Positions 1 to 8,394 are shown, counted from the stretch's first letter. The stretch: DNA of 64,000 nt from Brevibacillus reuszeri (GCF_002897295.1 NZ_BEXF01000029.1:1-64000); one strand, 5' to 3'. Numbers and translations: made by a program. The notes: generated by a model from the letters alone, not told the origin.

Positions 1-134
1 TTCATTACTATAACTTAATTCGCATTCAAACGAAACTAAACAACCAGTCGCCGATTCAATTTCGGCAACTGGCTGCTTAATTGGCTAAGGTGTTTTGATC
101 CCTGTCCTACAGACGGGGGTCAGTCCCTATTTCC

Positions 135-989
135 TCACCGACCTTTTTTATGACGTCCAAAAACTTTTTCGTTAAGCCAAGGTTCAGGTAGTGGGGGCTC
201 CGCTTGGAAAAACACCTGTGCTGAGGTCTGGGGGACACTGTAGTACTCTAATAAGCGGGTTAAAGCTTTCTTTAGATTACTTATTAAATCTTTTGATAAA
301 AAGGGCACCGTAGCCATTTGAGCCTCCAGTTTTTTCACGGAGGCAAGCAGAGAAGAACGTATCTCTTTTAGCGATGTATCCACCGCAGCATCTTGATCTT
401 GATCAAGCGTTGTCAGCAGGCTGTGTTTTTGGCCCAATAAGCGCAAGACGTCCTCAACTTTGTGTAGGGTAAGGAGAGCCTCTTTCTCAACTTCGCCCCC
501 ACGAGTCGCCAGAGATGGGCTTTGCTGCAGCTTGCTCATCAATTGGCATACCAGCTGGATTTTAGCCTCTGCCAAGGCATAAGCAGCCATGACTGTCTGC
601 CGCTTTGCCTCCACGAAAGTATGAGGAATGCCTTCGTTATTTCCCGATTTATAACTGACCAACCAGTAAGGAAAAATCCCCTTCTGTCTAGTTAGAGTGA
701 TCCAGTGATACATGATCATTGTTTCCAACGCACGATTTGACGCTTCCAGCCAGCTTACGAGCAGTTGGTACGAATAAGGTGTTATTTCACTGCTTATCAA
801 CATCAAGCAGGTATTGGTCTGCACAGCCTGGCATTTTATTAGGACGGCCAATGCTTGTTCCAAAGCCACCGTGGAATCCACTAAACGGGCAAATCCTGAA
901 GGATGCTCATCTCCCCCCATCCACTTTACCCTCTTAATCATGTCTTCGTATAGATGATCACTAGAAAGGTCAAGTAGCTTCGTCTTCAT
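135..989 (-). CDS. Uncharacterised protein, 284 aa
   Basis: I do not recognise this protein. It is soluble, with no signal peptide or membrane segment, mostly helical by composition, and has a basic tail (GRHKKGR). Residues about 130-240 are rich in Leu/Ala/Lys/Glu and look like amphipathic helices. Its ATG lies inside the last codons of the upstream gene (20-bp overlap, different frame), so the two are probably translationally coupled and made from one transcript. Because the partner resembles small proteins found near exosporium genes, a spore or envelope role is possible, but nothing in this protein's own sequence shows it. Confidence 0.75.
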   Translation of the reverse strand: MKTKLLDLSSDHLYEDMIKRVKWMGGDEHPSGFARLVDSTVALEQALAVLIKCQAVQTNTCLMLISSEITPYSYQLLVSWLEASNRALETMIMYHWITLTRQKGIFPYWLVSYKSGNNEGIPHTFVEAKRQTVMAAYALAEAKIQLVCQLMSKLQQSPSLATRGGEVEKEALLTLHKVEDVLRLLGQKHSLLTTLDQDQDAAVDTSLKEIRSSLLASVKKLEAQMATVPFLSKDLISNLKKALTRLLEYYSVPQTSAQVFFQAEPPLPEPWLNEKVFGRHKKGR

Positions 990-1494
990 CTACTGCAACT
1001 CCCTCATCAACCACGAAGCTCTTCCCTTCTATTTCATCTACTGCAACTCCCTCATCAACCACTGGGGTTTTCACGTCTATTTCATCTACCTCAACCCCCT
1101 CATCAACCACGGGGGTCTTCACGTCCATTTCATCTACTTCAACCCCCTCATCAATCACGGGGGTCTTCACGTCCATTTCATCTACTGCAACTCCCTCATC
1201 AACTCCGGGGGTCTTCCCTTCCATTTCCAGAATATGATCCAACTTGAATTGAAGCAGGATTTGCTTACTGATCATATTGCGGACCATTCGCTCCATGCTT
1301 CGATTCAGGCGAAGCATGTCATCCAGGCTTACATCATCCCTCTCCAGCAGTTGCTGAATCTTATCGCCCTCCGCGTTCATTATGTGGGATATGCTAATCT
1401 CCTCCATGGCAATGGAGGTTAACAAAAGATGAATAACTTCCTCCCGTTTAAGCGTAATGCGAGGTGTTACATCCGGTATATTATGTAAAGACAT
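970..1494 (-). CDS. Small protein with NAEGxKIQ motif and acidic tandem-repeat tail, 174 aa
   Basis: The N-terminal part, about residues 15-95, contains an ITLKREE...LLTSIAMEEISISHIMNAEGDKIQ pattern. I recall this from small Bacillus/Clostridium proteins often encoded near collagen-like exosporium genes; that link is from memory, not a search. Residues about 93-174 are five copies of a 16-residue acidic repeat (consensus KTPVVDEGVxVDExDV), encoded by five 48-bp DNA repeats. The tail is strongly negative and probably unstructured. There is no signal peptide. The stop overlaps the start of the next gene by 20 bp. A spore-surface or scaffold role is inference. Confidence 0.75.
   Translation of the reverse strand: MSLHNIPDVTPRITLKREEVIHLLLTSIAMEEISISHIMNAEGDKIQQLLERDDVSLDDMLRLNRSMERMVRNMISKQILLQFKLDHILEMEGKTPGVDEGVAVDEMDVKTPVIDEGVEVDEMDVKTPVVDEGVEVDEIDVKTPVVDEGVAVDEIEGKSFVVDEGVAVDEDEAT
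992..1231 (-). repeat. Five tandem 48-bp repeats inside a coding region
   Basis: Units run 992-1039, 1040-1087, 1088-1135, 1136-1183 and 1184-1231. Each is exactly 48 bp, so copy-number change keeps the frame (16 residues per unit). The inner units are nearly identical and the two outer units diverge (CTTCCCTTC in place of TTCACGTCC), the usual pattern for slippage or unequal exchange in the middle of an array. Confidence 0.9.
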
Positions 1495-1886
1495 TTTATG
1501 ACAACCTCCATCTCATGAAGTTTGAGCAAAGATAAAGCATATAGGATAACGCCACAAGACGATCACTCGCAAGCCGTCGTTGTACATGAAGGCGGTTTTA
1601 TCACGGAACTTACTTTTATCATCCTATTTCTCACATTATCTTTTTATGATGTGTGTGCGCCATTTTTTAAATCGATTGGATAAACAATCATAATATGGTA
1701 TATTCTCCTTATGTCTATTTGGATGGAAAGGTACGGTACCAAACGTATGCCAACTATAACTTTGTAATGGCCTAAAAAACTGGATAGCCTCGCCTTGAAA
1801 AACATGTCGTTTTTCATATAGGTGTAGTCTGCCCTTTTTTCCCATTACAAAGGAACGTAACGAAATCTGTAGGTGTAGATTCGTAC

Positions 1887-1916
1887 GGAGATCCTCATTG
1901 GGGAATCTCCTTTTTT
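1887..1916 (+). terminator. Hairpin plus T6, possible attenuator
   Basis: GGAGAT and ATCTCC arms (1887-1892 and 1905-1910) with inner CC/GG pairing are followed by TTTTTT. It lies 84 bp before the start of the S4-domain gene on the same strand, and no + strand gene precedes it. It may attenuate that gene or simply be an orphan terminator. The rest of 1495-1886 shows no convincing gene. Confidence 0.45.
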
Positions 1917-1999
1917 ATTGCCAAAAAACCACTCTACTTCTACAGGACATCCAAATAGCAGGTGCGTTCCTTTCACTTTTCGAAGAGGTGAAGGATACC

Positions 2000-2503
2000 A
2001 TGCTGAAGACCTGGCATACGTGGATATTAAAAGAAAATAATCTGGATCGAGAAGTGCTGCGCTATTGCAGCAATTGTGGACATATCGTACCGTTTTTTGA
2101 CACCATGGTCCGCCGTCATAACTCAAACGGGAAAAATGTCTATCGCTTCGCCATTTATAAATGTGTGAAGAACCATACATGGAATGAAAAATTGGCTACC
2201 TATAAAGCATACACAGATCATCGAGAGGTGCTGGTTACGGAGACGATTGAGCCGCAAATAGAGCTCCCCCGCCTCCCTCTCCAGCAATATCAGGAACATG
2301 GAATACAGGAAATAACCATCCTCATTGAAAATGTAGAGGGACGATTCCGCATCGACAAGCTCCTCGCAGAGAGAATCGATGGCTGGAGTCGCAATCAAGT
2401 TATCCACAGAATCAAAGAAGGACATATTCTCGTGAATCAACAGCAAATAAAACCTGGGTACACATTGAATGCTCAGGACATCATTTTGATTCACATGCAA
2501 TAA
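2000..2503 (+). CDS. S4 RNA-binding domain protein with zinc-ribbon-like N-terminus, 167 aa
   Basis: Residues about 120-167 form an S4 RNA-binding domain (RIDKLLAERI...SRNQVIHRIKEGHILVN), the fold used by RluD-type pseudouridine synthases and ribosomal protein S4. The N-terminal half has a CSNCG pair and a later lone Cys in the pattern AIYKCVKNHTWN, which suggests a metal-binding or ribbon-like module. No catalytic domain is present, so it probably binds rRNA, tRNA or mRNA without modifying it. The ATG at 2000 is chosen over an upstream in-frame ATG at 1898 because GAGGTGAAGG precedes it. It stands alone and ends at a strong terminator. Confidence 0.8.
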   Translation: MLKTWHTWILKENNLDREVLRYCSNCGHIVPFFDTMVRRHNSNGKNVYRFAIYKCVKNHTWNEKLATYKAYTDHREVLVTETIEPQIELPRLPLQQYQEHGIQEITILIENVEGRFRIDKLLAERIDGWSRNQVIHRIKEGHILVNQQQIKPGYTLNAQDIILIHMQ

Positions 2504-2530
2504 AACCGTCCTAGATGCCGGAACCAGAAA

Positions 2531-2557
2531 AGTCGCAGAGATGTCTGCGGCTTTTTT
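2531..2557 (+). terminator. Rho-independent terminator of the S4-domain gene
   Basis: AGTCGCAGA (2531-2539) pairs with TCTGCGGCT (2544-2552), followed by a T6 run, 28 bp after the S4 gene stop. The amidase gene converges from the other side. Confidence 0.85.
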
Positions 2558-2567
2558 GGGTCGACCT

Positions 2568-3407
2568 TTACTCTTTCCTCAAAATGACCATTTTCCGCTG
2601 GCCATCCCACTCAACGTGAAGCCCCAGCAAAGTGGCCAGCTCCCTCGTCGCAGCGTACGAAATTCCTTTTTCATTGATGCAGGTAATTTCTCGTCCATTC
2701 ACTGTTACTGTTTTCGTTTCAGGCTCCCAGCCGACTACTCCCCCCACTGCCTCAGTAACGGCTCGTACAGGCACATACGATACCCCATTGATGACGAAAC
2801 CATTGGCAGCTAGCGTTACCTGAACCTCGCACTTATCCACAATATCCTGTGGTTTTTGTGGATAAACTGTGAGCAACCTGTGGATATCCTGTTGAAACCT
2901 TGCCCATGCCTCTGCTGCTCTGGCTCCTGTATATTTTCGGGCATAATCATCGCCTACAAAAAATGCAGGGCAATTCTTTCCCGTAACGTCATAATGGCGC
3001 CACAGCTGCTCCACGCCCCAGCCGTACCTTTTCAAAATAGAAGCCGTTAGCTCCACCGTACGCTGATACATCACTTGGAAGCTGCCGTCCTCATTAACGC
3101 ACATCTCGATCCCAATCGTACAGTTATTCGGATAGGTGCTCAGTTTTGCTAGTGCCATAGGCTTGTAGACTTTTGCCCCGACATGATAGCTCATTTCATT
3201 TTCCGGGAGACAGCGAATGATCTTGGTGTCATCCACGATATAATGGGCGCTCGCTTCCGTCGTAGGATTATTAAAGTAGTTGCGATTTGCGAGGGCATCC
3301 GCCCCTCTACGTTCATTTGCCGTCCAATGGATGACGACTCCCTTTGGGGTTATTTTGGTTCGCGGGCGCGATCTAGCGTTTGTTAACAGCATTTCGGTTA
3401 TTTGCAT
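2568..3407 (-). CDS. N-acetylmuramoyl-L-alanine amidase (Amidase_2) with copper-amine-oxidase-like tail
   Basis: This enzyme should cleave the amide bond between muramic acid and L-Ala in peptidoglycan. Residues about 20-165 are a T7-lysozyme/PGRP-type Amidase_2 domain, with likely Zn ligands H27 (VIHWTA), H138 (RHYD) and C146 (GKNCPAFF). Residues about 195-279 are a copper-amine-oxidase N-terminal-like module, a common Bacillota cell-wall add-on (NGFVINGVSYVPVRAV). There is no signal peptide, as expected for an endolysin released through a holin. The ATG directly follows the holin stop (TAA ATG), so the pair is one lysis cassette. It could come from a prophage or serve a host lysis or secretion role. 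Confidence 0.9.
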   Translation of the reverse strand: MQITEMLLTNARSRPRTKITPKGVVIHWTANERRGADALANRNYFNNPTTEASAHYIVDDTKIIRCLPENEMSYHVGAKVYKPMALAKLSTYPNNCTIGIEMCVNEDGSFQVMYQRTVELTASILKRYGWGVEQLWRHYDVTGKNCPAFFVGDDYARKYTGARAAEAWARFQQDIHRLLTVYPQKPQDIVDKCEVQVTLAANGFVINGVSYVPVRAVTEAVGGVVGWEPETKTVTVNGREITCINEKGISYAATRELATLLGLHVEWDGQRKMVILRKE

Positions 3408-3869
3408 TTATACGCGTGGCTCCTTTCGCTGGGCTCGTTCTGTTTTCGCCTTGATCTCTGCACTCACCAGCCGCTCAATCGATTTTGGCATCGGCCAGCC
3501 AGCTCGGTGTGCATTGGCAGTCAGACTCGTCCACGTGTGATAAATCAGCGCGAATGTCACCCCATAAAAGAGAAATCCCGGCGTGCCCATCACCCGGTCC
3601 AGCAAGTTACCGACTGCCGGCAATGCCATGATAAACAACGTTCGCGGAATTCTCGCCAGTCCATACTCGGACGAATAAGATAAATCCTTTTTCGAGGCTG
3701 ATACCCCTGTTATCCAATCAAGTGCGATCATAAAAAAGAGCACGACCAGGATGTCCTGCCGGTTCGTGCCATAAAAATAGTGAAAGACGGATGACACGAG
3801 TGCACCCGTTGTTGCCGCCCATCCGTTCGCCGGAGTCGCGATGCTATCCAAGCTGTGTAAAAACTTCAT
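3408..3869 (-). CDS. Phage-type holin, TcdE/phage_holin_4 family, 153 aa
   Basis: A small membrane protein with four hydrophobic segments (about residues 17-34, 38-55, 76-92 and 97-114) and a charged cytoplasmic tail rich in Lys/Arg/Glu. The FFMIALDWITG segment and the length match the Cp-1/TcdE holin family. Family members make inner-membrane holes that release endolysins, and TcdE also supports export of signal-less clostridial toxins. A strong GAGGAGGAGAT ribosome site precedes the ATG. The amidase follows with no gap. I see no phage structural genes nearby, so this is a solitary lysis module. Confidence 0.88.
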   Translation of the reverse strand: MKFLHSLDSIATPANGWAATTGALVSSVFHYFYGTNRQDILVVLFFMIALDWITGVSASKKDLSYSSEYGLARIPRTLFIMALPAVGNLLDRVMGTPGFLFYGVTFALIYHTWTSLTANAHRAGWPMPKSIERLVSAEIKAKTERAQRKEPRV

Positions 3870-3908
3870 GCACGTATCTCCTCCTCACCCCCTTGGGGGA
3901 AAAATAAG

Positions 3909-3933
3909 AGGGAGAGCCTATTAGACTCTCCCT
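3909..3933 (-). terminator. Hairpin upstream of the holin gene
   Basis: Perfect arms AGGGAGAG (3909-3916) and CTCTCCCT (3926-3933). On the minus strand it is followed by CTTATTTTT, so it can end transcripts coming from the fragment at 4006-4317. Confidence 0.6.
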
Positions 3934-4005
3934 TTGTGTGATGGTACAAAAAATTCCCTAGAATGGGTTCCAGGGAAGTCAAAATGGGTGTACTGCCGTG
4001 ATGGA

Positions 4006-4317
4006 TTACAACGTGAGATTAAAGTAATAGACCCATGCATGTGCAGGATACTCTGCGTCAGAGTTGTCTACCGCATACACTGCCAGCTTCTCGGAGTGTT
4101 CGGGTACAGCTAATTCGTTGAACGTATACTCGTACGTGGATCCTTTAGGAACCGATGTCATGAGTGTTCTCACATTCGATTGACTCACAAAGTATACATG
4201 GTACTCTTTGACCTCTGCTTCATCAGTAGCCCCGTCCCACGTCAGGATTCCATTCACTTGAATATCATCGTTGTTCAGGTCATTGTAGAACAGGTTTTGA
4301 GCTGTTGGTATGCTATT
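4006..4317 (-). pseudogene. C-terminal remnant of a beta-sandwich repeat protein
   Basis: The open frame reads about 104 residues ending at a stop at 4006. The patterns NLFYNDLNNDDIQVNG, LTWDGATDEAEVKEYHVYFV and LAVYAVDNSDAEYPA resemble the repeated fibronectin-III-like domains of large Bacillota surface proteins. There is no proper start: the only candidate is an internal GTG at 4257 with no ribosome site. The frame continues upstream into the 3' end of a group II intron and meets a TAG at 4363-4365. So this is the leftover 3' exon of a gene once interrupted by that intron. The 5' part of the gene is missing. Confidence 0.6.
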
Positions 4318-4400
4318 CTCGACTTTGTCCCCCTTCTCTCTGCTGGAGGGCTTCGTTCGAGCCTACACCGTGCGGGCGATTTTCATCGCACACGGCGTTC
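4318..4400 (-). mobile_element. Group II intron 3' end (domains V and VI), degenerate
   Basis: On the minus strand, 4400 to 4365 reads as a domain V: the CGC triad within AACGCCGTG, GCGAT-GAAA-ATCGC as the tip with its tetraloop, a two-base bulge (CC, where active introns usually have an A), then GCACGG. Next, 4361 to 4318 folds as domain VI, with CTCGA and TCGAG closing arms and a CCCTCC/GGGGG inner stem. No reverse transcriptase reading frame or upstream domains are visible, so the element is truncated and probably inactive. Confidence 0.7.
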
Positions 4401-4529
4401 CATCAACGGGAATGATCGGAATTTTACAATGGGCATAAGTAGTATAAGCCCTTGGTGAGAGATTCGTAAGGTATCAAAAGGTGGATAGTGGAGTTTTTTT
4501 GATAGTGCTGATGAGAAAAAACAACAAAC

Positions 4530-4553
4530 AAAAAAAGACTCCCTCTGGAATCT
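4530..4553 (-). terminator. Terminator of the papain-like protease gene
   Basis: On the minus strand AGATTCC pairs with GGAGTCT (4547-4553 and 4536-4542, one G-U pair), then T7. It lies 18 bp after the protease stop. Confidence 0.75.
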
Positions 4554-4571
4554 CACTACTTGGTTTTCGTA

Positions 4572-6758
4572 TTAGTAGCTGACACGGATGTTGTCCACAT
4601 ACGCGCAGTCTTGCCCTTTTGATGTCGAGCCATCTTTTACGTAATGAAAGGTTACAGTTTGGTTTCCAGTTCCGAGTGTCACCGTATAATCCTTCACCCA
4701 GCCTGTTTCACCTGAGGCTTTCAGCTTACTTTCTCCATTGACCAGCACTTCCAAATAGTCGTAGTTCGCTTCAGAGCTGACGAAGTAGTCGAATTTCAAC
4801 GTAGGGGTTTGGGCATAGCTGCTTGGGATGTTTTCTGTGAATTGCATGGTTGAGGTTTCTTTGTGGGTGATGGCTTTACTTTTACGGCTCCATGTTCCTG
4901 TGGAAGCTTCCGTTTTGGAATCAGCCCAATCTCCCGTGAAGGTGAAAGCGTATTTGGTGCCTTCGAATCCTTCTGAGATGGTTACAGGGGTTGGTCCAGG
5001 CTGTTGCAGGGTTGTCCCTGACTTGCTAGTGCTTGTAGTAGACCCGTATGCGTTACGTGCGATTACATAATAGACGTATGTTTTATTTGATAATAGACCC
5101 GTATCCGTGAAGGTTGATGAGGTTCGACCTGCTGTGATTAAAACGCCATCTCGGTAAATATCGTAGGTTGTTGCTCCGTTTGAAGAATAGGTTAATGTTA
5201 ACGAGTTTGCAGTGGGTGAACCAACTGTCAACGAAACAGCACCAGGAGCAGATCCAGAAGCAGGCTCGGTAATGTTTAATATGACTGGGCCGTATTTTCC
5301 TTCTGTATGTTTGTATCCGTAAACTTTCGGGTATACAACTTTTCCAGCAGATAGAGGTACAGTTACTTTTGGTTGGCTTCCTCCCGCACTATCGTCATCA
5401 GAACCAAGTATCGTTACTTGATCCGTGTCAATAATATCCATGTATGCATCAAATCCTGAAGTCGTTGTAAAAGTGTAGTTACCTGTCCGAGGAGCTGTGT
5501 ATTTAAAATATAAATCCTTTGTATCGATTAGCGTGCCGCTTGCTGATGTACCAAATACAGTAATGGCATTTGCATACGAATCACCTGGGGTAGTTCCAGG
5601 TGTAGGAACTCCCCCCGAACCATTACCCATTGTCAGAGTGGCACTATCAACACTGGCCAAAGTAGAGTCACAGTATATTTGGATGATGTATGCTTTATTC
5701 GCCACAAGATTTGCTGTAATTGTTTTAACTGACTCTAAAGCAACCACCGTATTGTAATCCTCTGTAAGCACAGTCAACTTAAAGTCATTATTATTCATCG
5801 CAAACACATGCGATCCAGTACGCGTGGCTACCAAGCGTACGAAACGATAGGAAGATCGCTTAAAGTTCTTGATAGGAATAATGCTATTTTCACTTTGAGC
5901 AATGTAAGGATTCATTAATGTTTGTCCATCGACATAGCAAGTAAAATTATAGTAGTCGTTTGCATAAAATCCAGCAACGGTATAGGCAAAGATGTCATTG
6001 TATAAAATAAATCCATGGCCGCCACTTCCCCAACTCGTACCCCAGGAATTACGAATTTTAAACATGCCCTTGTTGTCATCATAACCAACAATTACAACGG
6101 CATGACCTGCAGTCGTTTCTTCTCCAGATATGGGGGTAATTACCCCTCCTGCTCCAGGATTATGGAAGGATGGTTTTGAGTCAATTTCTAATAGCACTGG
6201 GATACCACTTGCTAAATGTTCTTTAACTCCTTGAATCATTGTTTCTTTGCTTGAACTTGGTTTATACAGTTTAATAAGAGGGTTGGGTGCAGAGTTTTTC
6301 CAAAAATCACCTGATACTCGCTGCTTACTTGTAATTGGCTCTACAAATTTATGCTCTTCAGTAGACGTAGCATAAGGCCGCTCAACTTCAGCGCAGGCTC
6401 CTCGTTGATTAGCATTTGTTATTGCATCAACTATTTGCATTCCTGCACCCATTGCATTTGGATAGTACAAATGCAATGGGGAGCGCACGATTGTATTTGC
6501 CCCTCGCCCCGATAACTTACCATCCCAATAGTCCAAGATTGCAGCTGATGCAAATGCTACACAAGTTCCATAGCGTCCTTGGCTACGAATTGGCGGAAAT
6601 TGCGGCGCTAAGTCAACTACTATTGGGAGAGCTGCTAATGTGGCAACTCTCATCGCTTGGCGTTTTCTATGATATTCTTCACTCAGGGATTCCAATTCTT
6701 CCTTACGCTCTGGAGTTAACGGAATTAACCCGTAACCATATTCAATCTTGTTACCCAT
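4572..6758 (-). CDS. Signal-less papain-like (C1) cysteine protease with PPC, fibronectin III and jelly-roll-like domains, 728 aa
   Basis: Residues about 45-275 are a C1A papain-like catalytic domain: Q60 for the oxyanion hole, nucleophile C66 (GRYGTCVAFA), H219 (TAGHAVVIVGYD) and N237 (IRNSWGTSWG). Then come a linker domain, a bacterial pre-peptidase C-terminal (PPC) domain at about 392-500, a fibronectin III domain at about 503-585 and a C-terminal beta-sandwich at about 592-728 ending AYVDNIRVSY. Such domain sets are normal for secreted enzymes. Yet the N-terminus (MGNKIEYGYGLIPLTPERKE) has no signal peptide and no typical inhibitory propeptide. AAGGAGAG stands 8 bp before the ATG, so the start is well supported. 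Release by lysis, a holin or another non-Sec route is inferred. Confidence 0.88.
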   Translation of the reverse strand: MGNKIEYGYGLIPLTPERKEELESLSEEYHRKRQAMRVATLAALPIVVDLAPQFPPIRSQGRYGTCVAFASAAILDYWDGKLSGRGANTIVRSPLHLYYPNAMGAGMQIVDAITNANQRGACAEVERPYATSTEEHKFVEPITSKQRVSGDFWKNSAPNPLIKLYKPSSSKETMIQGVKEHLASGIPVLLEIDSKPSFHNPGAGGVITPISGEETTAGHAVVIVGYDDNKGMFKIRNSWGTSWGSGGHGFILYNDIFAYTVAGFYANDYYNFTCYVDGQTLMNPYIAQSENSIIPIKNFKRSSYRFVRLVATRTGSHVFAMNNNDFKLTVLTEDYNTVVALESVKTITANLVANKAYIIQIYCDSTLASVDSATLTMGNGSGGVPTPGTTPGDSYANAITVFGTSASGTLIDTKDLYFKYTAPRTGNYTFTTTSGFDAYMDIIDTDQVTILGSDDDSAGGSQPKVTVPLSAGKVVYPKVYGYKHTEGKYGPVILNITEPASGSAPGAVSLTVGSPTANSLTLTYSSNGATTYDIYRDGVLITAGRTSSTFTDTGLLSNKTYVYYVIARNAYGSTTSTSKSGTTLQQPGPTPVTISEGFEGTKYAFTFTGDWADSKTEASTGTWSRKSKAITHKETSTMQFTENIPSSYAQTPTLKFDYFVSSEANYDYLEVLVNGESKLKASGETGWVKDYTVTLGTGNQTVTFHYVKDGSTSKGQDCAYVDNIRVSY

Positions 6759-6916
6759 CTAAATCTCTCCTTAGATTCTTTAAGTTTTTACGTCCATGAT
6801 TACTCGAACTACGCACGATACAACGATAATATTTAACTAACGTGTAAGGTCTTTCTAAAACTCTTAGGTTAAAAACATCCTTCCCACACCTCCCTCTTTT
6901 GTGTCATCATTCCTCT

Positions 6917-6991
6917 AGCGAGCCATGCCCGCCAAGCAAGGAGCGAGTGGACATACGTCTTAAACTCGCAAAATGTGCGGCTTTTATCGCC
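6917..6991. repeat. Intergenic duplicate element, copy A
   Basis: About 75 bp almost identical to 8286-8359; the copies differ mainly at CAAG/CGAG, TCTTA/CCTTC and a 1-2 bp indel. It contains a GCGAGT...ACTCGC stem. Each copy lies upstream of one of the two paralogous genes, and a matching terminator lies beyond it, so the duplication included gene plus flank. No other gene is visible in 6759-7207. Confidence 0.75.
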
Positions 6992-7005
6992 AGTCATACG
7001 AGGCA

Positions 7006-7036
7006 CAAAAAAACCACCCGGCATTTTCCCGGATGG
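7006..7036 (-). terminator. Terminator of the PPC/FnIII paralogue
   Basis: CCACCCGG (7014-7021) and CCGGATGG (7029-7036) pair through one G-U pair on the minus strand, then T7. A near-identical terminator is at 8395-8425. Confidence 0.75.
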
Positions 7037-7207
7037 CTTTGTAGCTACTCGTATATTCGTTCCGCTTGACTTAATTATAATTGAAAATGGTAATCAAAAG
7101 TAATTTTATAAATAAGTGTGAGCTTGTGTAAACCAATGTCACCATTTAAGGACTATCCTGAACAACACAACCCCGATTCCTAAACAAAGACTCACCTGTC
7201 ACCCCTA

Positions 7208-8251
7208 TCAATAACTAACCCGAATATTATCCACATACGCGCAATCCTGCCCTTTTGATGTGGAGCTATCCTTGACGTAATTAAACGTCACCATTTGTTC
7301 CCCTGTGCTGAGTGCAACCGTAAAGTCCTTCACCCAGCCCGTTTCACCGGATGCTTTCAGCTTGCTTACTCCATCGAGCAGTACCTCCAAATAGTCGTAA
7401 TTGGCTTCGGAGCTGACGAAGTAATCAAACTTCAACGTTGGTGTTTGTGCATACTTGTTTGGAATGGACACTTTAAACTGCATCGTCGATGTTTCCTTGT
7501 GTGTGATGGCTTTACTCTTGCGACTCCATGTCCCGGTAGACGCTTCGACTTTCGAATCAGCCCAATCTCCTGTGAAAGTAAACTTATATGTGCTTCCTTC
7601 AAACCCTTCGAAGATCGTAACAGGATCGGGGCCAGTATTGACGCGGGTGGTCCCTGCCTTGCTTGGGCTGGCAGCTGACCCATATGCATTACGCGCTATT
7701 ACATAATAGGTGTATGTGGTATTAGGCGACAGATTTGTATCCGTAAACGTGGTTGCTGTGCGTCCTGCTGCTACAAAAACGCCGTTGCGGTAAATATCAT
7801 AGGAGGCTGCACCCGTTGAAGAATAAGTCAGTGTCAACGAATTGGCAGTTGGAGTCCCCACTGACATAGAAACCGCTCCCGGAGCATTACCAGCAGAAGG
7901 CTCCGCAATTCGTAGCGTTACCGGACCGAATTTCCCTGCCAAATGGTTGTACCCGTAAACTTTCAAAAACACGACCTTCCCCGCAGTTAACGAGACAGTC
8001 ACCTTTGGTTGATTTCCGCCTGCACCATCGTCGTCTGCTCCCATAATCGTCACTTGGTTTGTATCGATAACCTGCAGATAGGCATCGAACCCAGAAGCAG
8101 TACTAAAAGTGTAGCTGCCTGCACGAGGAGCTGTATACTTGAAAAACAGGTCCTTTGTGTCGCTTAGCGTTCCGCTTCCCGAGATGCCGGACACGACAAT
8201 TGCGTTTGCAAACGAATCACCTGGTGTAGATGCGTTGAGCATTATTCCCAT
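7208..8251 (-). CDS. Protease-less PPC + fibronectin III + beta-sandwich protein, 347 aa
   Basis: From residue 9 to the end it aligns without large gaps to residues about 390-728 of the neighbouring papain-like protease (offset about 381): a PPC domain at 10-118, fibronectin III at 122-205 and the C-terminal domain at 211-347, also ending AYVDNIRVSY. The catalytic domain is absent and the first eight residues are new. There is no signal peptide. AAAGGAG lies 12-13 bp before the ATG, a longish spacing. It is a tandem duplicate that kept only the binding modules, so it might compete with, anchor or assist the protease, or be a decaying copy. The frame is fully intact, which argues against recent inactivation. 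Confidence 0.8.
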   Translation of the reverse strand: MGIMLNASTPGDSFANAIVVSGISGSGTLSDTKDLFFKYTAPRAGSYTFSTASGFDAYLQVIDTNQVTIMGADDDGAGGNQPKVTVSLTAGKVVFLKVYGYNHLAGKFGPVTLRIAEPSAGNAPGAVSMSVGTPTANSLTLTYSSTGAASYDIYRNGVFVAAGRTATTFTDTNLSPNTTYTYYVIARNAYGSAASPSKAGTTRVNTGPDPVTIFEGFEGSTYKFTFTGDWADSKVEASTGTWSRKSKAITHKETSTMQFKVSIPNKYAQTPTLKFDYFVSSEANYDYLEVLLDGVSKLKASGETGWVKDFTVALSTGEQMVTFNYVKDSSTSKGQDCAYVDNIRVSY

Positions 8252-8285
8252 ACTTTACATGTTCTCCTTTCATTTCGACCGAATG

Positions 8286-8359
8286 AGCGAGCCATGCCCG
8301 CCGAGCAAGGAGCGAGTGGACATACGCCTTCAACTCGCAAAATGTGCGGCTCTATCGCC
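8286..8359. repeat. Intergenic duplicate element, copy B
   Basis: Second copy of the element at 6917-6991, about 35 bp upstream of the 347-aa gene. It keeps the GCGAGT...ACTCGC stem while its loop differs. Confidence 0.75.
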
Positions 8360-8394
8360 TTTTTCCTTGCTCGCCAAGCACTTCCTTTTTGTAT

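Noticed and set aside
992..1231. Regularly spaced repeats resembling a CRISPR array
   Set aside because: Units are contiguous 48-bp copies with no unique spacers and stay in frame inside a coding region.
1636..1845. 69-codon minus-strand frame rich in His/Arg
   Set aside because: No ribosome site upstream, composition unlike its neighbours, and no recognisable pattern.
2568..8251. A prophage covering the lysis genes and the following large proteins
   Set aside because: No integrase, capsid, tail, terminase or attachment repeats are visible; only holin and amidase are phage-like.
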